Origin: Psychrobacter sp. JCM 18903
Lineage (GTDB): Bacteria; Pseudomonadota; Gammaproteobacteria; Pseudomonadales; Moraxellaceae
Reading direction: 5' to 3'
Length of the DNA: 64,000 nucleotides
NCBI RefSeq assembly: GCF_000586475.1
Contig: NZ_BAWJ01000016.1
Coordinates: 1 to 64,000 of the forward strand
The notes beneath the pieces were generated by a model, which was not told the origin of the DNA, ran no database searches, and worked only from the letters and a program-made list of their open reading frames with translations. The position numbers and the translations under genes are program-made. Positions 10,805 through 21,382 of the stretch are shown one piece after another; the stretch's first letter is position 1, and the number at the start of each line of letters is the position of its first letter.

Positions 10805-12027
10805 TTAACTACGATAATCCGCATTAATTTTGACGTAGTCATATGATAAATCGCAGGTGTATACCGTATCGCTAGCATCGCCGCGAGCAAGATCGATATG
10901 AATGGTAATCTCAGGGCGACTCATGACGGTCTTACCTGCCGCTTCCGTATAACTAGGGGCGACACCACCATTCTGGCAAATCATGACTTCATCTAGATAA
11001 ACATCCACTTGTTCCGTATCCAAGTCTTCGATACCAGCATAACCCACTGCCGCTAAGATACGACCCCAATTGGCATCGCTAGCGAAGAATGCGGTTTTGA
11101 CCAACGGTGAATGCGCGACCGCATATGCCACATCGCAGCACTCTTGCGTTGTTTTGCCATCAGTGACGTTGACGGTCATAAACTTGGTAGCACCCTCGCC
11201 ATCACGTACGATTAATTGCGCCAGACGGACAAACACCTCGGTCAAAGCCGAAAATATAGCCTGATAATGCGGATGTTCTGGACTATCAATGATATCTGAG
11301 CTGGCAGCACCCGTGGCGATCAACACACAGCAATCATTGGTTGAAGTGTCGCCATCGACAGTGATGCGGTTAAAAGACTGCTCATTAATGGCACTTAGCA
11401 TTTCTCGTAATAGGTCAGCAGCGATATTGGCATCAGTTGCCACATAGCCCAACATGGTCGCCATGTTAGGGCGTATCATGCCTGAGCCTTTTGACATACC
11501 TGTCACATGATAGCTAATACCCGCCACGTCGATTTTTTGGCTAGCGAGCTTCGGAATCGTATCTGTGGTGCGAATACCATTCGCCGCGGCAAGCCAATTG
11601 TCAGCCCCCAAATTGGCAAGTGCATTATCTAAGCCCGCGATGACCGCATCGCTATTTAATGGCTCGCCAATGACACCGGTCGAGAATGGCAATATTGCAT
11701 TACTATCCACGCCAGCCTTACTCGCCAGAGCGGCACAGATATCAACGGCGCGACGTTTGCCATCAGCGCCCGTCCCAGCATTAGCATTACCCGTGTTGGT
11801 CACCAAATAGCGCGGGCTGGCCTTGGCAAAATGCTCGCGTAATACCCGTACAGGCGCTGCACAGAAGGTATTTTTGGTAGTCACAACCGCTGTGGTCGCG
11901 GTATCAGCGATCTCAATTACTACTAAATCATCTCGGTCTTTATAGCGTACGCCTGCGGCAGTGGCGCTTAGCTTGATTCCTTCGATAGGATAAATAATAT
12001 CAGGTACTGCAACATTTCCGACTGCAT
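10805..12027 (-). CDS. argJ: bifunctional glutamate N-acetyltransferase/ornithine acetyltransferase (frame broken near 12024)
   Basis: Arginine biosynthesis enzyme that recycles the acetyl group from N-acetylornithine to glutamate; some forms also use acetyl-CoA. It self-cleaves at the Thr of the K-G-S-G-M-I-x-P-N-M-A-T-M-L motif, present here near residue 180-195 of the full protein, giving alpha and beta chains. The open frame starts late at 11884, but the true N-terminus (AVGNVAVPDIIYPIEG) is read straight through upstream to within one codon of an ATG at 12027 that has an AAGGG ribosome site. A single lost G (ATGGCA to ATGCA) at 12024 explains this. Full length is about 407 residues, normal for ArgJ. 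Confidence 0.93.
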
Positions 12028-12154
12028 GGTTTAACCCTTATTGTGAAATTTTTATCATTATTTATCACGGATGATGCGATAAACACTGAGGTGCGTTGAG
12101 CCTTCAACCATGATGCTACGGCTGGTGAAGTATCAAACGCGACCTATATAAATA

Positions 12155-12978
12155 TTACCGTTTTTTTAAATCAAATGCCGACCAAATTGGCGCATGATCA
12201 GACGGTTTTTCCATCGCCCGTAGCTCATAGCTAATCCCAGCATCAACACAGGCCTCAACAAGATCCGAGCTGCACAAAATATGATCGATACGCAAGCCAC
12301 GTTTCGGCTCATCATTGAACCCACGACTGCGATAATCAAACCAGCTATATAGCTCTGTGCTCTCTGGATAATGTAAGCGATAGGTATCTGTCAGCTCGCG
12401 TGACATCAGCGCCGCATACCACTCGCGTTCTTCTGGTAAAAACGAGGTCTTCCTATTTTTCAACCAGCGCTTAGCATTGACGTCGCCAATGCCAATATCA
12501 GTATCTTCTGGGGCAATATTCATATCACCATGATTATGAGCGAGCGACCTTCTGCTTTTAGGGTATCGATATACGCCATTAAATCTGCATAATAAGCCCG
12601 CTTCATCGGGAATTTGGTCGGATGGTCTTGGCTCTCTCCTTGTGGAAAATAACCATTGAGCACATCAATTTCACGACCGTCAAATTCATAGCGGGCATGG
12701 ATAAAACGCTTCTGTGCCTCGTCATCTTCACCAGGGAAACCTTTTTGCACAAATATAGGTGCAACCTTGGATAGTAGCGCCACACCATAATGGGCTTTTT
12801 GACCAAAGTACTCTACGTGATAGCCCAGACTCTCTATATTCTCTAGGGGGAATTGCTCATCATGTACTTTTGTTTCCTGTAGACCCATCACATCAGGATC
12901 GATCACTTCTCGCACAGCCTCAAGCTGATGTTGACGTGCGCGAATACCATTGATATTAAAACTGACAAAACGGGTCAT
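12155..12978 (-). CDS. xthA: exodeoxyribonuclease III (frame broken near 12539)
   Basis: DNA repair AP endonuclease and 3'-5' exonuclease of the EEP fold, dependent on a metal ion. Motifs in order: FNINGIRAR near the N-terminus, [12 protein letters not shown] (metal-binding Glu), YFPQGES, then [13 protein letters not shown] after the break, and the C-terminal LRIDHIL and [10 protein letters not shown] (catalytic Asp-His). The two overlapping frames (12520-12978 and 12155-12523) join exactly at I-M-G-D-M-N-I when one G is restored (ATGGGT to ATGGT) near 12539. About 275 residues in total, slightly longer than E. coli XthA. Confidence 0.94.
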
Positions 12979-13199
12979 AAATTATCCTATACTAATTGAT
13001 GAAAATACGGTGCTAATATAAAGAAATGGGCTATGAAAGTGCACAATCCGCTATCATAACAGACGTCGACCGACCTAACTGTTGCGCGCCCTGATATCTT
13101 AAGCTAGAGTAGTTGTGGTTAATATGGCTGCTATCAAATTTTGGCCATCGAATCATGAACATCGAACAATATTTATTAAAACAATGACCGAGCATCTTT

Positions 13200-13789
13200 A
13201 TGATAAAAAATAACAGCAAAAATACAAACACAGTGGCAAGTGTAGACGGCGAATATACGCCATTGTTTACCAAAAATTATAACGTCTATATTAACCATAC
13301 TGATGCCGGCGGTATAGTCTACCATGCCAATCATTTGGTGTTTTTTGAAAACTGCCGCCGTGATTGGTTTGGGGAACTGAATTTGAATGGGTATTTTTTG
13401 CAGACTAACGATGGAGAAATTCAGCATTTTGTCGTCAGTCAAGCAGACTTGCAATACAAAAGAGCTATTTTGTTAGATGAAGTCATCAGTGTGCGCATCG
13501 ATAAAGTCGAGTTAAAACCTGCCAGCATTATCTTTTACCAGAGCATTTATCGTCACAGCCAGACAGCCTTTCTTCTGATTATGCTAATAGCAATGCTAAT
13601 GCTAGCAGCTTATTAAGTAGTGGCAAAATCGTCATTGCTTGTGTGCAAAACCAAGTCAAAACCAAACCGCTATCCAATAGTAAGGCAGATACTGCGGTTG
13701 CTAGTGCCACGCCCATGCGCCCTATTCGTGTTCCAAAGCATTTACGCGATGCCATTGAGCAAGCGATCCACGAGCAGCTGAATGCTTAG
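13200..13789 (+). CDS. hotdog-fold acyl-CoA thioesterase, YbgC/FadM type (frame broken near 13571)
   Basis: Thioester hydrolase of the 4-hydroxybenzoyl-CoA thioesterase-like family. The active-site Asp is in NHTDAGGIVYHANHLVFFE, followed by CRRDWFGELNLNGY. The first 120 residues are the hotdog domain; after a frame break (TTTT read as TTT near 13571) the reading continues with SSDYANSNANASS and a C-terminal tail rich in Ser, Ala and basic residues, ending with HLRDAIEQAIHEQLNA at a TAG (13787-13789). Total about 196 residues, some 60 longer than plain YbgC; the additional C-terminus is unusual. The gene lies just upstream of the FetAB-like pair. Confidence 0.85.
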
Positions 13790-13861
13790 TGGCTGGATAA
13801 TTAGTAGTTAGATACTTAATGATTGGATATTTAGTGGCTGAATAATTGGCGATAATGACTT

Positions 13862-14740
13862 ATGCATCTTCATAATAATAAACCGATACTGATATTCGAG
13901 AATATTCAGGTACATAGTAAACGTACAGCCAGCATACCTGCCTATAATGATAACAAGGTTGGCGATAAAAGTATTAATAACAAAAATATGGAAGCCATAG
14001 AAGCCACAACATCTGCGCTATCTACCATTTATCAAAGATGGATCAGCAAACTAAGACCAAACACTGTCTCTCAGCCAATCATACCTGCTCATCAACGATT
14101 ATTAATCGATGGCGCCACAGGCAGGCTGTTAGCAGGTCAAGTAACCGTGTTGACAGGCGGTTCTGGTAGTGGTAAATCGGTATTATTACGGGTATTGGCT
14201 GGACTATTGCCAATGAGCGGCGGCAATGTGCGTTTGCGCCGTGATGACCAATCAACCAGTAGTGCTTATTGTAGTATCCATGATACTGCACCGATACAGT
14301 GGCGCACGCACGTTGCCCTACTCGCCCAGCACCCACAATTATTAGAAGGCAGTGTACTTGAGAACTTGCAAATGCCTTATCAGCTACAAGCGCATCAGCA
14401 CCTTGACTTTGATATCGACTGGCATATCGCACAGCTTGAGCAATTGCAACGCAGCGCTGACTTTTTGCAGCAAGAAGTCTATCATCTATCGGGCGGCGAG
14501 CGGCAACTGGTCAACACGTTACGCCTCTTACAATTGAACCCACGGGTGTTGTTACTAGATGAGCCTACCGCTGCCCTAGACAGTGACACTTCAGCCCAGC
14601 TCGTACATCTACTCACAAACTGGTTACAGGCAGATAGGCGGCGTACATTACTATGGGTAACTCACGATACGCAAGACATCATGCCATTGGCCGATCGGCA
14701 TTGGCAGATGCAAGCAGGGGTATTAACTGAGATATTCTAA
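13862..14740 (+). CDS. fetA: FetA/YbbL-like ABC transporter ATPase
   Basis: ATP-hydrolysing subunit of the FetAB-type transporter, which in E. coli is tied to iron homeostasis and oxidative-stress tolerance. Walker A is GGSGSGKS (near residue 100), the Q-loop region is VALLAQHPQLLEGSV, the signature is LSGGERQ and Walker B is VLLLDEPTAALD, with the switch His in WVTHDTQD. The first strand (ILIFENIQVHS) is separated from the Walker A strand by an extra stretch of about 60 polar residues (residues 18-80), which is unusual for the family. The partner permease follows 100 bases downstream. Complete frame. Confidence 0.85.
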   Translation: MHLHNNKPILIFENIQVHSKRTASIPAYNDNKVGDKSINNKNMEAIEATTSALSTIYQRWISKLRPNTVSQPIIPAHQRLLIDGATGRLLAGQVTVLTGGSGSGKSVLLRVLAGLLPMSGGNVRLRRDDQSTSSAYCSIHDTAPIQWRTHVALLAQHPQLLEGSVLENLQMPYQLQAHQHLDFDIDWHIAQLEQLQRSADFLQQEVYHLSGGERQLVNTLRLLQLNPRVLLLDEPTAALDSDTSAQLVHLLTNWLQADRRRTLLWVTHDTQDIMPLADRHWQMQAGVLTEIF

Positions 14741-14840
14741 CGCTGAGCTAAGCCTGTCATGTCACTCTTTAAAATGATCTTTCTTAACAAAGTCGTATTA
14801 GGGTCTATCTTATATTCGTCATTTTATATAGTGAGCCACG

Positions 14841-15635
14841 ATGAGCGGTACAGATGACATACAAATATTTTTAACTTACGGTGATATTGCCCTTGCCAGC
14901 AGCTTAATCATCATCGTTCTTATTATCTCTTGGCGGCTGCGCTTACAGCTGACCAAAACGCTTTTAACCGCGGCTATCCGCACGGTGCTCCAGCTTAGTT
15001 TTATCGGTTTGATATTGGCATGGATTTTTGCCCGTGAACAGTGGTATGAAGTCCTGTTAATTTTGACCATCATGACCTTGATTGCAGGTGCTGCTGCCAA
15101 AAATCGCGTTAAACGTAGCTATAAAGGTTTGTTAACTGACACTCTGCTAGCAGTAAGCGTTTCGGCTATATTAGTCACTGCGATAGCCATCATGATTATT
15201 TTAAAGGTACAGCCTTGGTACACACCGCAATTCGTCATTCCTATCTTGGGGCTGATATTGGGCAACTCGCTCACCGCTATCTCATTGACCAGCAACCAGT
15301 TGATTGAATCCTTTCATGAGCAGCAAGGACGTATAGAGATGATGCTCAGCCTATCTGCTCGCCCATTTGAAGCGGTACATGAACCAATACGCGCTGCCAT
15401 TGTCAATGGCATGACTCCGACGCTGAACTCTATGCTAGTTGTCGGTATTGTTAGCTTACCAGGGATGATGACTGGTCAAATATTGGCTGGCGCTGACCCC
15501 ACTCAAGCGATTCGCTATCAGATAGTCACTATGTTTTTGATATGTGTGAGCAGTACGCTCGGTTGTACAATCAGCGCGTTACTCATTTATCGACGCTTTT
15601 TTAATAAAAACAAGCAGCTGATATTGCCTTTATAG
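14841..15635 (+). CDS. fetB: FetB/YbbM-like iron-export permease (UPF0014)
   Basis: Inner-membrane permease of 264 residues with about seven hydrophobic helices, matching the UPF0014 family. Diagnostic segments include RTVLQLSFIGLILAWIF near residue 45, IPILGLILGNSLTAISLTSN near residue 133, and the loop RPFEAVHEPIRAAIVNGMTP, followed by LNSMLVVGIVSLPGMMTGQI. Together with the upstream ATPase it forms a two-subunit exporter proposed to lower free iron in E. coli. Start ATG 14841 follows a GTGAGC-type spacing without a strong ribosome site. Confidence 0.88.
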   Translation: MSGTDDIQIFLTYGDIALASSLIIIVLIISWRLRLQLTKTLLTAAIRTVLQLSFIGLILAWIFAREQWYEVLLILTIMTLIAGAAAKNRVKRSYKGLLTDTLLAVSVSAILVTAIAIMIILKVQPWYTPQFVIPILGLILGNSLTAISLTSNQLIESFHEQQGRIEMMLSLSARPFEAVHEPIRAAIVNGMTPTLNSMLVVGIVSLPGMMTGQILAGADPTQAIRYQIVTMFLICVSSTLGCTISALLIYRRFFNKNKQLILPL

Positions 15636-16350
15636 CATTCAGCATGACTAAATCTCAAATGAACTTCTAGGGCTTGTCCTCATTTAAAAAGGGAGATAAA
15701 AATGAGATAAATTGTCGTCAAACAAGGAAAGTAGCGCAAATAATATCGAGATATTAATAAGCTATTTGACGATGTTTGCAAAATTTAGCCATTTTTAGGC
15801 CATTTAGAAAGTAATCGATTGAATTGAGGACAGGCCCTAACACATCTTTGGTTGATATATTAATTTTGGCTGCGATGATTTTTTAATTGACGCCTTGATT
15901 TTTATCAAAATTTATACTCATCCAGTGGCAAACAGGGACGCTACCTATTCATGTTAAATTATATATGAATCGTATTTCTCAGCTTTATTTATGCACTGCT
16001 CAGTATTCCATACTAGTATAGTATTTGATGGCATTCATGCTACTGTATTGCTTAAATGTATAATTATTTTCTGATACCTTAGTGTTAGATAGATAACAGG
16101 TAGAGCTTATTTAAGAGTAAAAATGCTTTTATGATTAAGCTATCTGTCCGTTCAATTGACTTAATTATCTGCCTAATAATAGTTAAGTCCTTTTGGACGA
16201 TGGCAACAAAACCTAGCAGCCAGTCAATAGATAAGGATATTATCACTCTCAGCGGCAAACGGTTTACGTCAGCGCTGATGTGTTTATTGACACGGATATG
16301 GCTGCTTTACTACAGAATTTACCCTATTTCAAACTTCAAGGACGCTGACT
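15636..16350. other. intergenic region containing MITE copy 1
   Basis: 715 bases between fetB and fadD1. The first part holds the 173-bp inverted-repeat element (15668-15840). The rest is AT-rich; the fadD1 ribosome site AAGGA lies just before 16351. A 77-residue frame at 16131-16364 overlaps the fadD1 start and has no protein-like features, so no gene is called. Confidence 0.6.
15668..15840 (+). mobile_element. MITE-like inverted-repeat element, copy 1
   Basis: A 173-bp non-coding element bounded by near-perfect inverted repeats (TAGGGCTTGTCCTCA on the left; the complement of TTAGGGCCTGTCCTCA on the right, differing at one internal position). Its interior, including ATGAGATAAATTGTCG and CAAACAAGGAAAGTAGCGCA, is repeated with scattered changes in the opposite orientation at 29652-29823. 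It encodes no protein and carries TA at both junctions. I infer a transposase-dependent miniature element; the parent insertion sequence is not in the window. Confidence 0.8.
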
Positions 16351-18048
16351 ATGACGCCGAATAAACCTTGGCTTGCCCATTATCCTAATGGTGTACCAAA
16401 GACCATCAACCCCGATAGATATAGCAGCATCATGGAGCTGTACGAAGAATGCTTTGAGCGCTTTCGTCTGCACCCTATGAGTATCTGTATGGGCGTGACG
16501 CATACCTACGATGATGTTGATAAAGCTTCGATTGCCGTTGCCGCATGGTTGCAGGCGCAAGGTCTGCCTCAAGGCAGTGTGGTTGCACTCATGATGCCAA
16601 ACGTTCCGCAATACCTGCCAACGATGATTGGTATTTTGCGGGCAGGCTACGTTTGTACCCCTGTTAACCCACTGTATACTGGTCGTGAGCTGCGCCATCA
16701 GTTGAACGACTCGGGTGCTCAGGTTATTTTTGTGGTCGATAACTTTGCCCAAGCGCTTGAACAAGTCATTGATGAAACCCATATTAAGCGGATTGTCCTC
16801 TCAAAAATGGGCGACATGATGGGGTTAAAAGGTATCTTGGTGAATACCATCATCCGTCAGGTCAAACGCTTAGTACCTAAGTACAAACTGAATGACCCTA
16901 AGCACGAAGTGACCAAGTTCCCTGATGTGCTGAAGAAAGGCAAAAGCCTGCCGTTCCACAAACCAAAAATGCAGTTAGATCAAAAAGCATTTTTACAGTA
17001 TACAGGTGGCACAACAGGACTATCTAAAGGGGCTATCTTAACGCAGCGTAATATCGTCGCCGCGGCGATGCAATCAGAAGCATGGACCAAACCGATTACG
17101 TCAGAGATTAATGAGGTCTATATCAATATGGTCATGGCGTTACCGCTCTATCATATTTTTGCCTTTATGCTCAGTCTACTCGGCATGCGCTCAGGCTACA
17201 CCTTTATCTTGATACCTAATCCACGTGATATACCAGGATTTATTAAAACGCTGTCAAAACAGCCGTTCCATATATTGCCAGCGGTTAATACCTTATTTAA
17301 AGGCTTACTTGATCATCCCAACTTTAAAGAGTTAGACTTTAGCTCATTACGCATCTCACAAGCAGGTGGTATGGCAGCAACTGAGCAGACAGCTGCTCGC
17401 TGGTTGGAAGTCACTGGTTGCGCCATGATTGAAGGTTGGGGTATGACAGAAGGTGTCGCTGTAGGTACCGCTAACGTCATCACTGATCGCAAGTTTAACG
17501 GTACGATTGGCGTCCCTGTTCCTAGTGTCGATGTCATTGTCATCGATGATGAAGGCAATCGCGTTGGTGTCAACGAAGCTGGTGAGATGTGTGTAAAAGG
17601 TCCTAACGTAACCTCAGGTTATCTTAACAGAGACAGTAGTGATGACTTTACGGCAGATGGCTACTTTCGCACTGGCGATATCGTCAGCATGGATGAAAAA
17701 GGATACTTTAGATTATTAGACCGTAAAAAAGACATGATTTTGGTTTCAGGCTTCAATGTCTTCCCAAATGAGGTTGAATCAGTGATGCTAGATTGTGATG
17801 GTATTATTGATTGTGCGGTGATCGGTATTCCCGATGAGCATCAAGGTGAAGCAGTCAAAATTTATATCGTCCCTGCCGATAACAATGTCACCAAGGAAGT
17901 CATTAAAGAATTTGCATTGGACAATATGACTGGCTATAAATGCCCGCGTCATATCGAATTTGTCAGTGAGTTGCCAAAGAGTAATGTGGGTAAAGTACTA
18001 CGTCAAAAACTGCGTGAAAAGCATATGTCGGACAACCCACAATTGTAA
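16351..18048 (+). CDS. fadD1: long-chain fatty acid-CoA ligase, first copy
   Basis: Adenylate-forming enzyme that activates fatty acids to acyl-CoA with ATP. Core motifs: YTGGTTGLSKGA (ATP-binding P-loop, about residue 215), GWGMTEGVAVGT (adenine binding), GYFRTGDI and DRKKDMILVSGFNVFPNEVE (hinge and CoA region). The C-terminal catalytic Lys lies in LPKSNVGKVLRQKLRE. It is 565 residues, normal for FadD. Start ATG 16351 has AAGGACGCTGACT in front; the same ribosome site precedes the second copy. The gene is complete and is followed by an imperfect terminator hairpin. The tandem arrangement matches fadD1-fadD2 of Pseudomonas. Confidence 0.95.
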   Translation: MTPNKPWLAHYPNGVPKTINPDRYSSIMELYEECFERFRLHPMSICMGVTHTYDDVDKASIAVAAWLQAQGLPQGSVVALMMPNVPQYLPTMIGILRAGYVCTPVNPLYTGRELRHQLNDSGAQVIFVVDNFAQALEQVIDETHIKRIVLSKMGDMMGLKGILVNTIIRQVKRLVPKYKLNDPKHEVTKFPDVLKKGKSLPFHKPKMQLDQKAFLQYTGGTTGLSKGAILTQRNIVAAAMQSEAWTKPITSEINEVYINMVMALPLYHIFAFMLSLLGMRSGYTFILIPNPRDIPGFIKTLSKQPFHILPAVNTLFKGLLDHPNFKELDFSSLRISQAGGMAATEQTAARWLEVTGCAMIEGWGMTEGVAVGTANVITDRKFNGTIGVPVPSVDVIVIDDEGNRVGVNEAGEMCVKGPNVTSGYLNRDSSDDFTADGYFRTGDIVSMDEKGYFRLLDRKKDMILVSGFNVFPNEVESVMLDCDGIIDCAVIGIPDEHQGEAVKIYIVPADNNVTKEVIKEFALDNMTGYKCPRHIEFVSELPKSNVGKVLRQKLREKHMSDNPQL

Positions 18049-18682
18049 ATAAAAAAATCATTATCAAAAGCGTTTTACATCATATGTAGAGCGCTTTTTT
18101 ATGTGAATCTATCACTCTTATACAGAAAATCATTACTTTGTAACTATAATGTTAATGCTTTTACATAACAACTTTTTCTACAAACTAGATGATTCTTATC
18201 ATGATTCATAAATTTCCAAGTAAAATGCCGTTCGCACCTTGTTGCTAACCGCTTATCCTCTATATGGTTACAACATATATTTTTTGCTTTATCAAACTTA
18301 ATTATAACTATCAAGTTCTTGTATAAAAATAACAATATCAATTGTAGTTATGTTAATGTGTTGCCAAAATAAGTCACGCTATTTTTTATTAGTGTGAGTC
18401 GATAGTCGTTCAATTCAGATCAGTTTATGAGCAAGTGGTGCTTTTCTTAGTAAGGATAATAGTAACCAGCTGTTTACTGTATTTAGACCACTGCTTTTTA
18501 TAGTGAAATGAGCTTGTAGTTAAATAATTTATATAGAGGTCACCGTATTTTAGCAGTCTGTGAATCGATAGGATAGCACGCGACAATCCATTGCTCTTAA
18601 GGCGATGATTTATATTGTTGACAAGGATGTGACTACTCTTTTATAGAACCTTAACGTATCACAACATTTAAGGACGCTAAGT
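18049..18682. other. intergenic region between the two fadD copies
   Basis: 634 bases between the tandem ligase genes. Near 18064-18100 an imperfect hairpin built on AAAAGCG / CGCTTTTTT with TACAT..ATGTA in the loop looks like a terminator of fadD1. The remainder is AT-rich with no supported gene, so the second copy probably has its own promoter. Just before fadD2 the ribosome site AAGGACGCTAAGT repeats that of fadD1. Confidence 0.55.
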
Positions 18683-20382
18683 ATGACAGTAGATAAGCCT
18701 TGGCTGGCGCAATATCCAGAAAACGTACCCAAGACCATTAATCCTGATCAATATGAGAGCCTCATAGAGCTGTATGAGGAATGTTTCAATCGTTTTCGTA
18801 TGCATCCTATGACTATTTGTATGGGTGTCACTCATACTTATGGTGATGTGGATAAAGCCTCACTGGCCGTTGCCGCATGGTTACAAGCGCAAGGCATTCC
18901 TAAAGGCAGTGTGGTCGCACTCATGATGCCAAACGTGCCGCAATATCTGCCAACGATGATTGGTATTTTGCGGGCAGGTTATGTGTGTACCCCAGTTAAC
19001 CCACTGTATACCGGTCGTGAGCTGCGCCATCAGTTGAACGACTCGGGTGCTCAAGTTATTTTTGTGGTTGATAACTTTGCTCAAGCACTCGAGCAGGTAA
19101 TCGAAGAGACGGATATCAAACGTATTGTCCTATCGAAAATGGGCGATATGATGGGATTAAAAGGTATTTTGGTCAATACGGTAATCCGTCAGGTCAAACG
19201 CTTAGTGCCGAAATATAATCTTGACGATCCTAAATACAACGTTACCAAGTTTCCAGATGTGCTGAAAAAAGGTAAAAACCTACCGTTTCAAGCACCAAAA
19301 ACGGCTTTGCAACATAAAGCGATTTTGCAGTATACCGGTGGTACCACAGGATTGTCTAAAGGCGCGGTATTAACTCAGCGTAATGTCGTTGCTGCGGCCA
19401 TGCAGTCAGAAGCATGGTTTCGCCCTGTTACCTCAGAAATTAATGAGGTTTATATCAATATGGTCATGGCACTGCCGCTGTATCATATTTTTGCTTACAT
19501 GCTTAGCCTGCTTGGCATGCGCTCAGGTTACACTTTTATTTTGGTACCAATCCGCGTGATATGCCTGGATTTATCAAAACTTTATCCAAACAGCCGTTCC
19601 ATATTTTCCCAGCGGTTAATACTTTGTTTAAAGGCTTGCTTGATCAGCCAAACTTTAAAGACCTAGATTTCAGCTCACTTCGTCTCTCGCAGGCAGGTGG
19701 TATGGCAGCAACCGAACAAACAGCGGCGCGTTGGTTAGAAGTGACAGGCTGTCCGATGGTTGAAGGTTGGGGTATGACTGAATGTGTAGCAGTCGGCACC
19801 AACAATATCGTCATTGATCGTAAATTTAATAGTACGATTGGCACGCCTGGTCCAAGCGTTGATATTATTGTTATCGATGAAGATGGCAAAGAAGTAGGCG
19901 TTAATCAGGCAGGCGAGCTGTGCATCAAAGGTCCAAATGTCATGTCGGGCTACTTTAATAAAGACAGTAGTAGCGACTTTACTAAAGAGGGTTATTTCCG
20001 TACGGGTGATATCGTCAGTATGGATGAAAAAGGTTACTTTAGATTATTAGATCGCAAAAAAGATATGATTTTGGTCTCAGGCTTTAACGTCTTCCCAAAT
20101 GAAATCGAGTCGGTTATGCTTGATTGTAAAGGCATTATTGAGTGTGCAGTCATCGGTATTCCTGATGAACATCAAGGTGAGACGGTAAAAATATATATCG
20201 TCCCGGCCGATAATAACGTCACTAAAAGTGATATTAAAGAGTTCGCTATCGATAACTTGACCGGCTATAAATGCCCGCGTCATATCGAGTTTGTCACCGA
20301 GCTACCTAAGAGTAATGTCGGCAAGATACTACGTCAAAAATTGCGTGAAAAACATATGTCAGATAATCCGCAAACCTTGTAG
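18683..20382 (+). CDS. fadD2: long-chain fatty acid-CoA ligase, second copy (frame broken near 19549)
   Basis: Tandem paralogue of fadD1, with nearly identical long segments (MMPNVPQYLPTMIGILRAGY, NPLYTGRELRHQLNDSGAQ) and divergence at the N-terminus and around the substrate tunnel (GWGMTECVAVGTNNIV instead of GWGMTEGVAVGTANVI). All ligase motifs are present. The frame breaks between ILVP and NPRDMPGF; restoring one base in ACCAAT near 19549 links the 327- and 273-residue pieces into about 566 residues. Tandem copies in Pseudomonas differ in chain-length preference and regulation; a similar division of labour here is inference. Confidence 0.92.
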
Positions 20383-20426
20383 TCGTTAAGACTCTCAGTA
20401 GTTAAGACTTATAAGTTTCAAAAAAT

Positions 20427-20459
20427 AAAAGCCCACTATATACAATGTAGCGGGCTTTT
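20427..20459 (+). terminator. intrinsic terminator of fadD2
   Basis: Stem AAAAGCCCACTA paired with TAGCGGGCTTTT (one mismatch), loop of about 8 bases and a T-run, 45 bases past the fadD2 stop codon. It may also serve the convergent SDR gene. Confidence 0.85.
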
Positions 20460-20513
20460 TGTTGCGTTAATTTTTCTTGACTAATTTTGACATTAATAAC
20501 AACACAACCGCTA

Positions 20514-21382
20514 TCAGCTGACTCTATTGACCACTTGTAATGGCAAATGCTTCATCGCTTGACCGACAATCGACCATGGCAGACTTGGCACGCAAGCTTC
20601 GTCTACTTCTGCCTCAATCGCAGCAACGATCGCTTTGGTGCCTGTTTCTGCATCTACTTCAAACGGTAAAGGTTTGGCATTTTCATTAATTTCAGTACGG
20701 ATATACCTGGATAAATGGTCGAGACTTTAATGGGCAATTTGGTTAATAACATATCAGCACGAATGCCTTCTGCCAGATGAGCCAAACCCGCCTTACTTGC
20801 ACCATAAGCGGTCAAATGCTTAGGCAGTCCACGCATTGCTGACATGCTTGATATCACCACCAGATGACCGCTGTTTTGTGCGCGGAAAATATTCATCGCC
20901 GCTTCACATTGCGCGAGCGCAGAGACAAAGTTAATCTCAACGGTGCGTCGGTTGGTATCGAAGCGCCCTTTACCAATACGGCGACTATCCCCGACGCCCG
21001 CATTGACCACCACACGATCGATATGACCAAAGTCAGTTGCGAACGCATCAAATACATCGAATATGGCATCATAGTCGCTGACATCTAATGCTCGATATTC
21101 AACACGAATATCAGGATACGCTGCCATCAACTCTGCTTGTAGACTTCCTAGACGGTCGGTACGACGCGCGCAAATCGCTAAATTATAGCCAAGCTTGGCA
21201 AACAATCTTGCCATGCCTTCGCCCAGTCCTGAGCTGGCACCCGTGATTAATACTGTTTTACCACGACCAATCTGCTGCTTATTTAAACCTTTTAGATAGC
21301 GCGCAGGCTGAATCGCGCTAAATAGCTGATTTTTACTTTGTTTAGCGCTTTTGGTGACTAAATTGATCAATTTATTTTGCAT
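20514..21382 (-). CDS. short-chain dehydrogenase/reductase (frame broken near 20705)
   Basis: NAD(P)-dependent oxidoreductase of the SDR family. The cofactor loop is TGASSGLGEGMAR near residue 46, the structural N is in VVNAGVGDSRR, the catalytic Ser is in VISSMSAMRG and the catalytic pair is YGASK near residue 190. The ARTDRL segment after the second strand suggests NADP preference. The frame breaks at YPGY-I; restoring one T (GGTTAT read as GGTAT) continues with IRTEINENAKPLPFEVDAET to a TGA at 20514, about 290 residues. It heads a group with a histidine phosphatase, an APH-type kinase and an acyl-CoA dehydrogenase on the same strand, suggesting use on a lipid-derived hydroxy or keto intermediate. 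Confidence 0.88.

Noticed and set aside
12155-12978. Programmed ribosomal frameshift in xthA or other split genes
   Set aside because: No slippery heptamer with downstream pseudoknot was seen, and the same break type affects unrelated genes, so a common base-calling cause is more likely.
13785-13847. Direct repeat TTAGTGGCTG..ATAATT after the thioesterase gene
   Set aside because: Two imperfect copies about 45 bases apart in AT-rich DNA; not enough to support a function.
16131-16364. 77-residue open frame ahead of fadD1
   Set aside because: It overlaps the fadD1 start, has no ribosome site and no recognisable domain; composition fits random open DNA.
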